The notes: generated from the letters alone by a model not told the origin. Positions 27,652-36,526 are shown, counted from the first letter of the stretch. The stretch is 64,000 nt of DNA from Clostridium sardiniense (GCF_016907995.1 NZ_JAFBDA010000009.1:62001-126000); one strand, 5' to 3'. Numbers and translations are program-made.

Positions 27652-28639
27652 AGTATTTAAGATAAAGAGTAGAGATTTATTAATGTTTTCAATAAACACC
27701 TCTATAATATTATTATTTTACTATTTATTTTTTAAAGATAGCGAAACCTTATATCCACTAATACTTAGCATAACTGTGATAATTGTATATTTTATTATTG
27801 AAGTTATATCATATAAAAGATTTATAGAGAAACTAGAAGATAGCAAGGTAAGTCCTGATTATAATAATGCAGATGTTAATTACAGAGAAGAAGAAATATT
27901 AAATGTAATTAGTGATGTACATAAGAACTATCTTAATGAGATATATACATTGAGACAAGAAGTGAAAAATAGAGATATGGTATTTTCTAAATGGATTCAT
28001 AATATGAAAACTTCAATAACTGTAATAGATTTAGCATGTGAAAAAAGCAATTTAGATATAGGAAGTAATAAATATATTAAAGATATAAAAGAAGAAAATA
28101 ATATGCTTAAGAAGAATCTAGAAGAGTGTTTAAATGTAATAAGATTAGATGATTTCTCAAGGGATTATGTAACTGGTAAGTGTAATCTTAATGAGCTAAT
28201 AAACAGTGTAGTTAATTTAAAAAAGAGAGATTTTATATATAAGGGTGTATTTCCTAAGGTTTCTATAGATAAAAATATATTTGTTTATACTGATAAGAAA
28301 TGGTGTGGATATATGTTAGAGCAAATAATATCTAATGCTATAAAGTATTCAAAAAATGAAAAAGGAAATAAAATAGAGATATTTTCTATAGAAGAAAAAG
28401 ACACAATAAAACTATTTATAAAAGATAGTGGAATAGGAATAAAAGAAGAGGATTTACAGAGAGTATTTGATCCATTCTTTACGGGGAATAATGGAAGAGA
28501 AGATAGAAGTGCAACCGGCATTGGTCTTTATATGGTGAATATAATAGGGGAAAAACTTGGGCATAATGTTGATATAGAATCTGAATCAGGGGTAGGTACA
28601 ACAGTTAGAATTATATTTAGAAATGAAAGTGTTATCTAA
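27626..28639 (+). CDS. Intramembrane-sensing histidine kinase (BceS type)
   Basis: A 337-residue kinase; ATG at 27626 lies 7 bases after AAAGAGGAG and overlaps the regulator gene by 26 bases. Two membrane helices (about residues 16-33 and 38-57) are separated by only a few residues, so there is no extracellular sensor. The phosphoacceptor box is WIHNMKTSIT, the variant typical of BceS kinases. N box NAIKYSKNEK and G boxes DSGIGI and GIGLYMV follow. Such kinases sense drug load through the transporter rather than directly. Confidence 0.92.
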   Translation: MSLMELIIRVFKIKSRDLLMFSINTSIILLFYYLFFKDSETLYPLILSITVIIVYFIIEVISYKRFIEKLEDSKVSPDYNNADVNYREEEILNVISDVHKNYLNEIYTLRQEVKNRDMVFSKWIHNMKTSITVIDLACEKSNLDIGSNKYIKDIKEENNMLKKNLEECLNVIRLDDFSRDYVTGKCNLNELINSVVNLKKRDFIYKGVFPKVSIDKNIFVYTDKKWCGYMLEQIISNAIKYSKNEKGNKIEIFSIEEKDTIKLFIKDSGIGIKEEDLQRVFDPFFTGNNGREDRSATGIGLYMVNIIGEKLGHNVDIESESGVGTTVRIIFRNESVI

Positions 28640-28765
28640 GTTTAATAGAAATAGGGTTACAATGTTTCTAATTAATATTTATAATTTATAAAAGCTAATT
28701 AGAAACAGGTATTTAAATTATACTTTAGATTAATGGAAGTATAAAAGTATTATTAAATAATTATA

Positions 28766-28787
28766 AACCTTTCAAAAATGTAAGGTT
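28766..28787. promoter_or_regulatory. Inverted repeat before bceAB-like genes
   Basis: AACCTT-N10-AAGGTT lies about 100 bases upstream of the ABC ATPase gene. It could be a response-regulator site but is also just ahead of a terminator, so the role is uncertain. Confidence 0.3.
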
Positions 28788-28791
28788 ATGT

Positions 28792-28830
28792 AAGGGGAAT
28801 CCATTTGAGAGCTATGGGTTCCCCTTTATA
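28792..28830 (+). terminator. Terminator between the two-component genes and the transporter
   Basis: Arms AAGGGGAATCCAT / ATGGGTTCCCCTT with a 9-base loop, followed by TATACT. It lets transporter expression be set separately from the sensor genes. Confidence 0.75.
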
Positions 28831-28887
28831 CTAAGATTATAAATAGAAAATAAATATAATTTTTGGTATAGAGAAAGGGAGAAAAGT

Positions 28888-29643
28888 ATGGAGATTTTAA
28901 AAGTATGTGATTTAACTAAAGTTTATAGTTCATATAAAGGAGCGAAAGAGGTTAAGGCTTTAAATGGATTAGATCTATCAGTAAATAAGGGTGAATTTGT
29001 TGGGATAATGGGTCCAAGTGGTAGTGGTAAAACAACATTACTTAATATTCTTTCAGGAATAGATAAGAGTACATCAGGAAAAGTTATTATAAATAATAAA
29101 AATATAAGTAATATGAAAAAAGATAAATTAGCTTTATTTAGAAGAGAAAATATGGGATATATCTTTCAGGATTTTAACTTATTAGATAGTTTGACGTTAG
29201 AAGAGAATATAGGCTTACCACTTATTTTAGATAAAAAGAATGTAAGAAATATTAAAATGCGTGTTAGTGAGCTTATGAAGTTTTTTGATATTGAAGGTTT
29301 AAAAAATAAATATCCATATCATATTTCAGGTGGACAAAAACAAAGGGTAGCAGCTGCAAGAGCCTTAATAAATGATCCTTCTATAATATTTGCAGATGAA
29401 CCAACTGGAAATTTAGATTCAAAGTCAGCTAATAATATAATGAATACAATGAGTAAGATGAATAATGATATAAATAGTACAGTCTTAATGGTAACTCATG
29501 ATCCTTTTGCAGCATCTTTTTGTAAGAGAATTATATTTATTAAAGATGGACAAATCAAAATGGAAATTACATCAAATGGTGATAGAAAGAAGTTCTTTGA
29601 TAAAATACTTGAGGTTCAAAGTGTTATAGGAGGACAAAACTAA
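28888..29643 (+). CDS. BceA-type ABC transporter ATPase
   Basis: A 251-residue ATPase of the MacB/LolD/BceA class. Walker A GPSGSGKTT is near residue 41, Q loop FQDFNLL near 95, signature ISGGQKQR near 147 and Walker B IIFADEPTGNLDS near 167. The stop codon overlaps the permease start by one base. With the permease it would remove peptide antibiotics from their lipid targets. Confidence 0.94.
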   Translation: MEILKVCDLTKVYSSYKGAKEVKALNGLDLSVNKGEFVGIMGPSGSGKTTLLNILSGIDKSTSGKVIINNKNISNMKKDKLALFRRENMGYIFQDFNLLDSLTLEENIGLPLILDKKNVRNIKMRVSELMKFFDIEGLKNKYPYHISGGQKQRVAAARALINDPSIIFADEPTGNLDSKSANNIMNTMSKMNNDINSTVLMVTHDPFAASFCKRIIFIKDGQIKMEITSNGDRKKFFDKILEVQSVIGGQN

Positions 29644-31721
29644 TGAAGTTTTCTTCTATAGTACGTAAAAATTTTATTTATAATTTTAATAAATATATAT
29701 CATTTTATTTTGTTAATTCAATGATTATAGCCATGCTATTTATGTATGGAAGTTTATTATTTAATGATGAAGTAGTAGATAGTATAGGAAAAACATCATT
29801 ATATGAAACAATTAATATGGCACTATTTGGGGTTATACTATTTTCTATAGTTTTCATTACTTATACTAACATGTCCTTCTTAAAGAATAGAGGAAAAGAG
29901 TTTGGAATGTATCTAACATTAGGTATGACAACAAAGGATTTAACTAAGCTTATTTTTGTAGAGAACTTAGGAATAATGTTAGCATCATTAGGAACTGGTA
30001 TTTTAAGTGGAGCTATACTTGGAAGATTATTTTATATGGGATTAAATAAGGTGTTAAATAGTGTTGAAATCCCATATTCACTTAATTATAAGAGCTTTTT
30101 ACTTAGCGTAGGAATTTTTGCATTAATATTTATAGGAAATTTTATATTTAATATATTTTATATAAAAAAAGTATCAATAATAGATGTTATAAAGTCTTCA
30201 AAGAAAAAGGAAGCAGGTAAATCTAATATGCTTATAGGATTAATATCTTTGGGGGTATTAATTATATCATGCTACTGTTTACCTAAGGTTATGCTTGGAG
30301 AAATATTAGGTGGAAAATCCTATATGATTGCAATTTTTGTAGGATTAACTTTAATATGTCCATATATGGTTATAGGCTCTGGAATAGCTGTAGTAAAAAA
30401 TATATTAAGTAGATTCCCTAAATTATATAATAATAATTTATTGGTTTTATCAAACCTATCTCATAGATTTACAGCATATAAAAACATACTGTATATGGTA
30501 TCACTTTTAATTGCTGGTGCAACATTCTTTGTTGGGTATAGTTACTCTATGTACACATCAGTTAGAGAGTTTACTGATATAGGAAATCCTTATGATATTA
30601 TGTTTGTTGAAACAGCTCAATATAATAAAGCTGATAAGGATAAGGTTAAAGAAGTAATAAAAGATAACAATGGGAAAATGGAGAAGTATGATGTGTTAGA
30701 GTATGTAGAAGTACCAAGGTTTAAAGAGGATGATGGTATGATGACATATAATAGTGATAAGGAATCTATAGTAAGTGAGACAAATTATAATAAGCATATG
30801 GGAACGGAGATAGATGTAAAACCAAGTGAAGCTACTTATATAAGTTCATTAGATGAAAAAGTAGTAGATTTTTCATCATCTATATTAACTATTATGGATA
30901 AAGATCAATTACAAAAAATACAAGATGTATCAGCAGAGAATGGATATAAATTAAGTAAAGATGAGTATAAGAAAATTGCAGGAGAGTCTAAAAGCCTATA
31001 TTTAGATGGAGATAATATAAGTGGAAGAAGTAATGTGCAATTTGCGAACTTTAGACATGGTGCAGATTATGCCGCAGGAAATGCACTTGTTTTAGATGAT
31101 AAAGATTATGAACTGTTAAAAAATAATTCTAATGAAAAGTCATATAAAAAATTACACCTAATTAATATTAAGAATGGAGATAAAGCCTTTGAAGGATTAC
31201 TTGGATATCTAATGAATATAAATAACCTTGATAATTCATTTTGGGCTGATGGTAGTTTGTTTGGAAAATATTCATATGATGAAAGAGGAATTAAAGAATC
31301 ATATAGACCTATTTATAAAGAGGAGCTTATAAGTTTACAACTTGATAATAGTGGAATAATATTCTTTACTATGATATTTATAGGATTATTATTTGTAATA
31401 GCAAGTGGGGTAGTTTTATACTATAAGGTTTTATCAGATATAAATGAAGAAGAAGAGAGAATAACATCATTAACTAGAATTGGTATATTACAAAAAGAAG
31501 TTAAAGCTATAATTAGCAAAGAACTTGCAATAGTATTCTTTGTGCCTATTATTGTAGGCGGAGGAATGGGGATATATTATTTATATCTTATGAGCTATAA
31601 TTCAGGAATGACAGACACTATCATGAAAAAATCAATGTTCATACTTATAATTGGAGCGATTATTCAATTCATTGCTTATTTAATAAGTAGAAAAAAATGT
31701 ATTAGAGAAACTATTTCTTAA
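29643..31721 (+). CDS. BceB-type FtsX-like ABC permease
   Basis: A 692-residue permease. It has FtsX-type helix groups in the first 320 residues and the last 130 residues. A large extracellular domain of about 200 residues (roughly 325-560) lies between the seventh and eighth helices, the hallmark of BceB proteins. That loop binds the peptide or sets ligand specificity. It pairs with the ATPase directly upstream and the kinase/regulator at 26962-28639. The identity of the antibiotic cannot be read from sequence. Confidence 0.92.
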   Translation: MKFSSIVRKNFIYNFNKYISFYFVNSMIIAMLFMYGSLLFNDEVVDSIGKTSLYETINMALFGVILFSIVFITYTNMSFLKNRGKEFGMYLTLGMTTKDLTKLIFVENLGIMLASLGTGILSGAILGRLFYMGLNKVLNSVEIPYSLNYKSFLLSVGIFALIFIGNFIFNIFYIKKVSIIDVIKSSKKKEAGKSNMLIGLISLGVLIISCYCLPKVMLGEILGGKSYMIAIFVGLTLICPYMVIGSGIAVVKNILSRFPKLYNNNLLVLSNLSHRFTAYKNILYMVSLLIAGATFFVGYSYSMYTSVREFTDIGNPYDIMFVETAQYNKADKDKVKEVIKDNNGKMEKYDVLEYVEVPRFKEDDGMMTYNSDKESIVSETNYNKHMGTEIDVKPSEATYISSLDEKVVDFSSSILTIMDKDQLQKIQDVSAENGYKLSKDEYKKIAGESKSLYLDGDNISGRSNVQFANFRHGADYAAGNALVLDDKDYELLKNNSNEKSYKKLHLINIKNGDKAFEGLLGYLMNINNLDNSFWADGSLFGKYSYDERGIKESYRPIYKEELISLQLDNSGIIFFTMIFIGLLFVIASGVVLYYKVLSDINEEEERITSLTRIGILQKEVKAIISKELAIVFFVPIIVGGGMGIYYLYLMSYNSGMTDTIMKKSMFILIIGAIIQFIAYLISRKKCIRETIS

Positions 31722-31803
31722 GGTTTTAATTTAATATACTGTATGTCAGAAATTAATAGATTATTAATTATATAAATCTTGAGAATATTTTAGATATTTA
31801 TGA

Positions 31804-31862
31804 AAAAGATTAGATATTTTATCAACAGAACCAATTGATAATTTATCTAGTCTTTTTATTTT
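31804..31862 (+). terminator. Terminator after the BceB-type gene
   Basis: Arms AAAGATTAGATA / TATCTAGTCTTT enclose a long loop with an inner ATC/GAT pairing, then TTTATTTTT. Confidence 0.65.
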
Positions 31863-31938
31863 TAGATGAACTAGCTGGCAATAAAAGGTATAATGAAAGA
31901 TAGAAATCTAAGGGTTATTAAGGGGGAGATAATATGAG
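31849..31938 (+). repeat. Duplicated leader, copy 1
   Basis: About 90 bases upstream of the serine hydrolase match 33007-33096 upstream of the VOC gene. Shared blocks are TTATTTTTAGATGAA, AGTATAATGAAA/GGTATAATGAAA and AAGGGGG-N4-ATATGA. Both carry a TATAAT -10 element. Confidence 0.6.
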
Positions 31939-32950
31939 AGATATTGATACTAATATAATTATTGAAGGTGATTTTAATGGGTGTATATCTATACAGAAAA
32001 ATTGTACTACTATTTTTGAATCAGCTTATGGATATTCTGATTTAGCTAACAAAGTAGCAAACACAATAGATACAAAATTTGCAACTGCATCTGCTGGAAA
32101 AGTATTTATAGCAGTAGCAATTTTACAACTTGTTGAAAGAGGAAAATTAAACTTAAATGATACTATTGGTAAATTGCTAAATTTTGATTTACATGATATT
32201 GATCCAGATATAACAATTGAGCAATTACTTACTCATAAGTCTGGAATTCCAGATTATTTTGATGAAAGCGTAATGGATAACTATGAAGAATTGTGGATAG
32301 ATTATCCTAATTATAAAATTCGAACATCAGAAGATTTATTGCCATTATTTATTACAAAGCCTATGATGTATACTAAAGGTGAAAGATTTCAATATAATAA
32401 TACAGGGTTTGTTGTACTAGGTTTAATAATTGAAGCTATTACTAAAAAGCCTTTTGATCAATATCTTAAGGAAAATATATTTGATGTTATAGATATGCAG
32501 AGCACAGGATATTATGAATTAGATAGGCTACCAGCAAAATGTGCAAATAATTATATCTTTGATGAAGATAGAAAAGAATATTATACTAATATTTTTAGTG
32601 TTGAAGTAAAAGGGACAGGCGCTGGTGGAGCCTTTACTACTATTGGAGATATTGAGTGTTTTTGGAATGCATTATTATCTAATAAATTATTATCAACTGA
32701 CATGACAGAAAAAATGTTAAGTGTACAAAGTTCTTGTGAGCATGATGATAATTACGGGTATGGTATTTGGCTAAATAAGAATTCTAAAGATAATAGTTTG
32801 CCATATTTTACAGGCTGCGACCCAGGTGTTAGCTTTATTAGCACTTATAAATTAGATGAGAATATTCTTATTACAATTGTAAGTAATTTTGGTGATGATG
32901 TTTGGAAAATTATGAGTGATATACAAAGTCAATTATTTGGAACCCATTAA
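31934..32950 (+). CDS. Serine hydrolase, class C beta-lactamase/DD-peptidase fold
   Basis: A 338-residue penicillin-binding-protein-like hydrolase. The nucleophile motif SAGK is at residues 53-56 (FATASAGKVFIAVAILQ). The YNN motif lies in RFQYNNTGFVVLG near residue 158. A TGCDPG segment sits where KTG/HTG is expected. No signal peptide is seen, so it is probably cytoplasmic. The family includes esterases and D-amino-acid peptidases as well as beta-lactamases; resistance should not be assumed. AGGGGGAG site before ATG. Confidence 0.85.
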   Translation: MRDIDTNIIIEGDFNGCISIQKNCTTIFESAYGYSDLANKVANTIDTKFATASAGKVFIAVAILQLVERGKLNLNDTIGKLLNFDLHDIDPDITIEQLLTHKSGIPDYFDESVMDNYEELWIDYPNYKIRTSEDLLPLFITKPMMYTKGERFQYNNTGFVVLGLIIEAITKKPFDQYLKENIFDVIDMQSTGYYELDRLPAKCANNYIFDEDRKEYYTNIFSVEVKGTGAGGAFTTIGDIECFWNALLSNKLLSTDMTEKMLSVQSSCEHDDNYGYGIWLNKNSKDNSLPYFTGCDPGVSFISTYKLDENILITIVSNFGDDVWKIMSDIQSQLFGTH

Positions 32951-33006
32951 AATTATATTAAATAAATATTTATGAAAGCAAAATGGTACCCATTGATATT
33001 TTATAT

Positions 33007-33096
33007 AGTCTTCTTATTTTTAGATGAATTAATTAGTAAGAAAAAGTATAATGAAAATTAGGAATTTAATTAATTATTCAAGGGGGTATAATATGA
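33007..33096 (+). repeat. Duplicated leader, copy 2
   Basis: Counterpart of 31849-31938, ending at the VOC gene start. It keeps AGTCTT, TTATTTTTAGATGAA, the AGTATAATGAAA -10 region and AGGGGGTATAATATGAA. Confidence 0.6.
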
Positions 33097-33476
33097 AGCT
33101 TAATAAAATACATCATACAGCAATAATAGCATCAGATTATAAAAGGTCTAAGAAGTTTTATGTTAATATATTAGGGCTTGAAGTTATAAGAGAAGTTTAT
33201 AGGAAAGAGAGAGATTCGTATAAGCTTGATCTTAAAATAGGAGATAGCCAAATAGAATTATTTTCATTCCTAAGTCCTCCCAAAAGACCAAGCTATCCAG
33301 AGGCTTGTGGGCTTAGACATTTAGCATTTGAAGTTGAGGATATAGAGGAAGTTGTAGAAGAATTAAAAACAAATAATATTTTAGTTGAACCTATAAGAAT
33401 AGATGAATTTACAGGACGTAGATTTACCTTCTTTGAAGATCCAGATGGGCTTCCATTAGAATTATATGAATTATAG
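33093..33476 (+). CDS. VOC/glyoxalase-family protein (YaeR-like)
   Basis: A 127-residue VOC-fold protein. ATG at 33093 follows AAGGGGG; an in-frame start 14 codons earlier lacks a site. The metal positions fit H8 in IHHTAI, E in IELFSF, H in GLRHLAFEV and E in LPLELYEL, the pattern of the YaeR/GloA2 group. Family members include glyoxalase I, fosfomycin-modifying enzymes and dioxygenases. The activity here is not known. Followed by a strong terminator. Confidence 0.85.
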   Translation: MKLNKIHHTAIIASDYKRSKKFYVNILGLEVIREVYRKERDSYKLDLKIGDSQIELFSFLSPPKRPSYPEACGLRHLAFEVEDIEEVVEELKTNNILVEPIRIDEFTGRRFTFFEDPDGLPLELYEL

Positions 33477-33483
33477 CTCTTAA

Positions 33484-33517
33484 AAAAGGGCTTTCCTATT
33501 GTAGGAAAGCCTTTTAA
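33484..33517. terminator. Bidirectional terminator
   Basis: Arms GGCTTTCCTA / TAGGAAAGCC with a 3-base loop, flanked by A-run and T-run. It serves the VOC gene (+) and the convergent gene ending at 33526 (-). Confidence 0.88.
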
Positions 33518-33525
33518 AGAAATCT

Positions 33526-34320
33526 TTATTTAATTTCTATTATATCACATTTAATACATGGAATAGTTATCTCGTTGCCTATAACTGCGGTATAGCTTAC
33601 TAAGTCATAGAAAGTTCCCATAATAGTAACTGTATCATTTTCTAAAAGATTTCCTTTTAGCATATCATCCGTATATTCTATCAATATAATAGTATCATAA
33701 TTATCATCAACAGCTAATCTAGCTTGCTTAAATCCAGCACCGTTCATAACTTGAAGAATTTTACCTGTAAATTTAACTTTTTTTCCTTGGTAATTTTCAG
33801 GATTTCTAGCTAAATTACTATATGTTATTCCTGTATTGTATCCTTTTTTTTCTTCTGCTAGTCTTTTAGCCTCAGCTTCTTTTTCTTTACGCTCTTTATC
33901 AGCTTTTTCTTTTGCTAGTCTTTCTTCCTCAGCCTTTTTTTCTTTTTCAGCAGCTTCTTTTTCTTTACGCTCTCTATCAGCCTTTTCTTTTGCTAGTTTT
34001 TCTTCTTCAATTTTTCTTTCTTCTTCTTTTTTATCGAACCAAGGCTTAGCTTCATCTACTTTCCCTTGTAATTCTTTATTTGTTTTTTGAAGATTTCTAA
34101 TCTCCTTTTCGAGCTCTTTCTTTTCTAATTCAGCAGTATTAATATTTGATTTTAATACCTGTACTTCATTAACTGCATCTTGGGAAGGAGAGCTTACTAT
34201 ATTACCTATAATAATTCCTATAACTAAGCTAATAATTAATCCCATTATAAATTTACCTTTAGTTGATTTTAAAAATAATTCTCCTTTTTTCATAGTAATT
34301 TTAAAACTTCCTTTATTCAT
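33526..34320 (-). CDS. Membrane-anchored coiled-coil protein with C-terminal OB-like domain
   Basis: A 264-residue protein. ATG at 34320 follows CAAGGAGATC; a longer frame to 34395 has no site. One membrane helix near residues 26-47 is followed by a long charged coiled coil (about 50-165). The coil includes near-exact repeats of AEKEKKAEEERLAKEKADKE. The last 95 residues (ITYSNLARNPENYQGKKVKFTGKILQ... to ITIPCIKCDIIEIK) form a beta-rich domain of an OB-like type found in clostridial and bacillus proteins of unknown function. The domain should lie outside the cell if the N-terminus is inside. Confidence 0.75.
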   Translation of the reverse strand: MNKGSFKITMKKGELFLKSTKGKFIMGLIISLVIGIIIGNIVSSPSQDAVNEVQVLKSNINTAELEKKELEKEIRNLQKTNKELQGKVDEAKPWFDKKEEERKIEEEKLAKEKADRERKEKEAAEKEKKAEEERLAKEKADKERKEKEAEAKRLAEEKKGYNTGITYSNLARNPENYQGKKVKFTGKILQVMNGAGFKQARLAVDDNYDTIILIEYTDDMLKGNLLENDTVTIMGTFYDLVSYTAVIGNEITIPCIKCDIIEIK

Positions 34321-34772
34321 ATATAGATCTCCTTGAATGTAATTATTTACTCTGCTTATAATATGATTGCACAAATATTTTGGTGATGAATGCAAATTAC
34401 TGAAGATATCCCTGTAATATTATTAATTCTAGATTTATACAATATAAAATAATATAAGATGAAATTTTTTAATATTAACTAATTATTAAAACTAATACTA
34501 GATATTAAATTTACTATTTATTAATCAAATATTAAAATTAATATCATAAGTTTTTAAAAAATTTACAGACTATAATTAACTTTGGAAGTATATTTATTAC
34601 GGAAAGCAGGTTAAGAGGTAGAGTTCTAATTATATAGTTACTATATAATTATTAGAATTTAGAAGAGTAGTATGGTTTTTAAAATTTAATAAAAAGATAT
34701 AAGTTTAAAACTTATTGGAGAAATCTTTATATTACTTTTAATATAAAGAAATTTAGAATTATTTAAAGTAGG
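34321..34772. other. AT-rich intergenic stretch with one strong dyad
   Basis: No gene is supported. At 34624-34657 the arms TTCTAAT and ATTAGAA flank TATATAG/CTATATA, forming an almost continuous hairpin with a small bulge. A string GAGTAGTATGGTT at 34665-34677 opens a five-codon frame only. The same string starts the small ORF at 34773. Confidence 0.5.
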
Positions 34773-34928
34773 ATGAGTAGTATGGTTAAGAATATTGATA
34801 GTTCTAATATTGAGATTGGAAGAAGACTTAAGACATTAAGGGTTTTAAAGCTTATAATTTTAATATCAATTATGATCTTAATTTTATATGGCTTTATTTA
34901 CAGTAATGGGTGGTTTTTTAATACCTAA
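34773..34928 (+). CDS. Small single-span membrane protein
   Basis: A 51-residue frame (48 if the ATG at 34782 is used). It has a polar, positively charged start (IEIGRRLKTLRVLK) and one hydrophobic helix (LIILISIMILILYGFIY), ending in NGWFFNT. The ribosome site is modest (AGTAGGATGAG). A hairpin terminator at 34961 follows directly. The charge distribution suggests N-inside topology. No family recognised. It might be a small stress or toxin-like peptide, but there is no antisense RNA evidence. Confidence 0.5.
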   Translation: MSSMVKNIDSSNIEIGRRLKTLRVLKLIILISIMILILYGFIYSNGWFFNT

Positions 34929-34960
34929 ATTACTAAAATATTAAAATCTAGATAAAATAA

Positions 34961-34996
34961 AAACTTCTGTATTTGATTATGCAGAAGTTTTTTTAT
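34961..34996. terminator. Terminator between convergent small genes
   Basis: Arms AAACTTCTG / CAGAAGTTT with a 12-base loop and a T-run; convergent gene ends at 35003. Confidence 0.8.
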
Positions 34997-35002
34997 ATAA
35001 AT

Positions 35003-35254
35003 TTATTTTTTTGAGGTTTGAAGAATAGGTTGGATTATAAAGATACATAAAAGTGACCAAGTTATAGCGAGTTTGAAGTTATTTAAATAAATTAAAAGTA
35101 TATTTGGAAGTAATAAAATAGCTAAGTATAAAATTTTGAACTGTGAAGTAAGTGAAAGTTTTGAATTACAAAAAGGACAGGAATTACTTAAATTAAAAAA
35201 CTTTTTTGATAATGGAATTTCTTTTCTGCACTTAAAGCAAGTGGTAGATTTCAT
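35003..35254 (-). CDS. Small zinc-ribbon membrane protein
   Basis: An 83-residue protein. Residues 6-9 (CFKC) and 26-29 (CPFC) make a CxxC...CxxC zinc ribbon. Two membrane helices follow at about 43-59 and 64-78. The family is not recognised, but the layout resembles small zinc-ribbon membrane proteins common in clostridia. A weak AAAGG site precedes ATG. Confidence 0.65.
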   Translation of the reverse strand: MKSTTCFKCRKEIPLSKKFFNLSNSCPFCNSKLSLTSQFKILYLAILLLPNILLIYLNNFKLAITWSLLCIFIIQPILQTSKK

Positions 35255-35426
35255 AATTATAACAACCTTTCTTTATAAGATATATATTAAAATATGTTAA
35301 TGGGTTTCACATTTATTTACTATAATATTCTATAAATTAAGTATTAATTCTTTAGAATATTATATAATTATTATATGTAATAAAATTACAATTATAAGAT
35401 GTTTAAATAAATGTAGGGGTAGATGT

Positions 35427-35882
35427 ATGAAGAGAATTTCACTTGTTTCTTATTTATTAATAATACTAGTTACATTGATATCTTGTTCTCAAAAAATAAA
35501 TTTTAGCAAATTAGAGAAATCTAAGTATGGAGATATAGGAGAAAGTAAAGAGATATCAGTAAGTATAAAGGAGACTGAAATAACCACTGATACTAAAGAT
35601 ATAACATTACTTTTTACGAATAATTCTGATATAGAATATAGTTATGGTGAAGAAACTCATCTAGAAATAAATCATAATAGAGCTTGGTATGTAGTTCCAA
35701 TTTCGCAAAAAGTAATGTGGAATGATATAGGGTATATAATGCCTAAAAAAGATAAAACAGAGAAGAAGATTTTATTAAAGGATTACTATGGAAAATTAGA
35801 AAGTGGAAGATATAGATTAATAGATAAATTTTATTCTAATGGAAATGAAGTATTAGTATCAATAGAATTTAATGTTAAGTAA
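35427..35882 (+). CDS. Lipoprotein with Ig-like domain
   Basis: A 151-residue protein. A signal peptide with lipobox LISC (Cys20) predicts a lipid anchor on the outer membrane face. The rest is a single beta-sandwich (VSIKETEITTDTKDITLLFTN... to GKLESGRYRLIDKFYSNG), like bacterial Ig-like domains found in cell-surface lipoproteins. Function unknown. GTAGGGGTAG site before ATG. Confidence 0.75.
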   Translation: MKRISLVSYLLIILVTLISCSQKINFSKLEKSKYGDIGESKEISVSIKETEITTDTKDITLLFTNNSDIEYSYGEETHLEINHNRAWYVVPISQKVMWNDIGYIMPKKDKTEKKILLKDYYGKLESGRYRLIDKFYSNGNEVLVSIEFNVK

Positions 35883-36040
35883 GGTTGAGATATAAGATTA
35901 TCTACTATGTTAATTGATTATAAATTAAGCAAAGAATGCTATGATAGGAAAGTCATTCGTATATAAAAGGATAAAGAAATAAAATAAAAAATCTAAGTAT
36001 TATAGTGCTATTTTATTAGTTAAGTTATCAAGTAAATAGA

Positions 36041-36067
36041 AAATGGATACTTATGTTAGTATCCATT
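36041..36067. terminator. Hairpin terminator overlapping a minus-strand stop
   Basis: Arms AAATGGATACT / AGTATCCATTT with a 5-base loop. T-rich flanks occur on both sides, so it may serve the lipoprotein gene (+) and the SdpI unit (-). Confidence 0.65.
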
Positions 36068-36151
36068 TATATTTTCAGGTGGATATCTCCTTAGTATGAA
36101 TCTAAAGAAAATAAATATAAAGCCAGCTATTAAAGAAATCAAGATTATCAT
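36056..36151 (-). CDS. 31-codon SdpI-like N-terminal fragment
   Basis: MIILISLIAGFIFIFFRF then ILRRYPPENINGY and stop. One membrane helix is followed by the PP-x-x-INGY motif that, in SdpI-family proteins, continues as GYRT. The frame ends exactly at that point inside a terminator hairpin. AAGGAG directly abuts the ATG, so TTG three codons later may be the start. It lies 30 bases downstream of an SdpI-family gene on the same strand. It could be a truncated duplicate or a real small peptide. Confidence 0.45.
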   Translation of the reverse strand: MIILISLIAGFIFIFFRFILRRYPPENINGY

Positions 36152-36181
36152 CTCCTTATAGTTTTAAAGGATTTATATAGT

Positions 36182-36526
36182 TTATATATTAAATTTTGAT
36201 TTTAATTTGCTTTCAACAAAAGGTATAGGAATTATTAGTGCTGATATTCCGAGCCCTGTATTTATAAGACTTAGATATTCAGGTTTCATATGAGAATTTG
36301 TTTTTAGAATAACAACAAAAATTAATAAGGCTAATCCTAATACACCCCATATCCTTCCAATCAAATGATTTGCATAGTTCCAAGCTTTTTTAGATGACAT
36401 AGATCGTGTTGTTCTATAACCAGATAAACTATTTATTTGTTTACATGGATTTATACTATATGTTCTACCTACAATTATCATCGTTAATGGTATTATTAAA
36501 TCTACAATCCAGAAAAAAATCTCCAT
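36182..36526 (-). CDS. SdpI-family membrane protein
   Basis: A 114-residue protein with three hydrophobic segments. The family motif INSLSGYRTTRSMSSKKAWNYAN is at about residues 31-53. SdpI of Bacillus is the immunity protein against the SdpC toxin; many clostridial homologues stand alone and are of unknown role. No sdpABC-like toxin genes are nearby. CAGGGGG site before ATG. Confidence 0.8.
   Translation of the reverse strand: MEIFFWIVDLIIPLTMIIVGRTYSINPCKQINSLSGYRTTRSMSSKKAWNYANHLIGRIWGVLGLALLIFVVILKTNSHMKPEYLSLINTGLGISALIIPIPFVESKLKSKFNI

Noticed and set aside
31934..32950. Calling the serine hydrolase a beta-lactamase resistance gene.
   Set aside because: The SxxK and YxN motifs are shared by esterases and peptidases, the third motif is unclear and no signal peptide is seen.
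33836..34090. Plus-strand Ser/Phe/Ala-rich frame.
   Set aside because: Mirror image of the K/E-rich coiled coil encoded on the minus strand.
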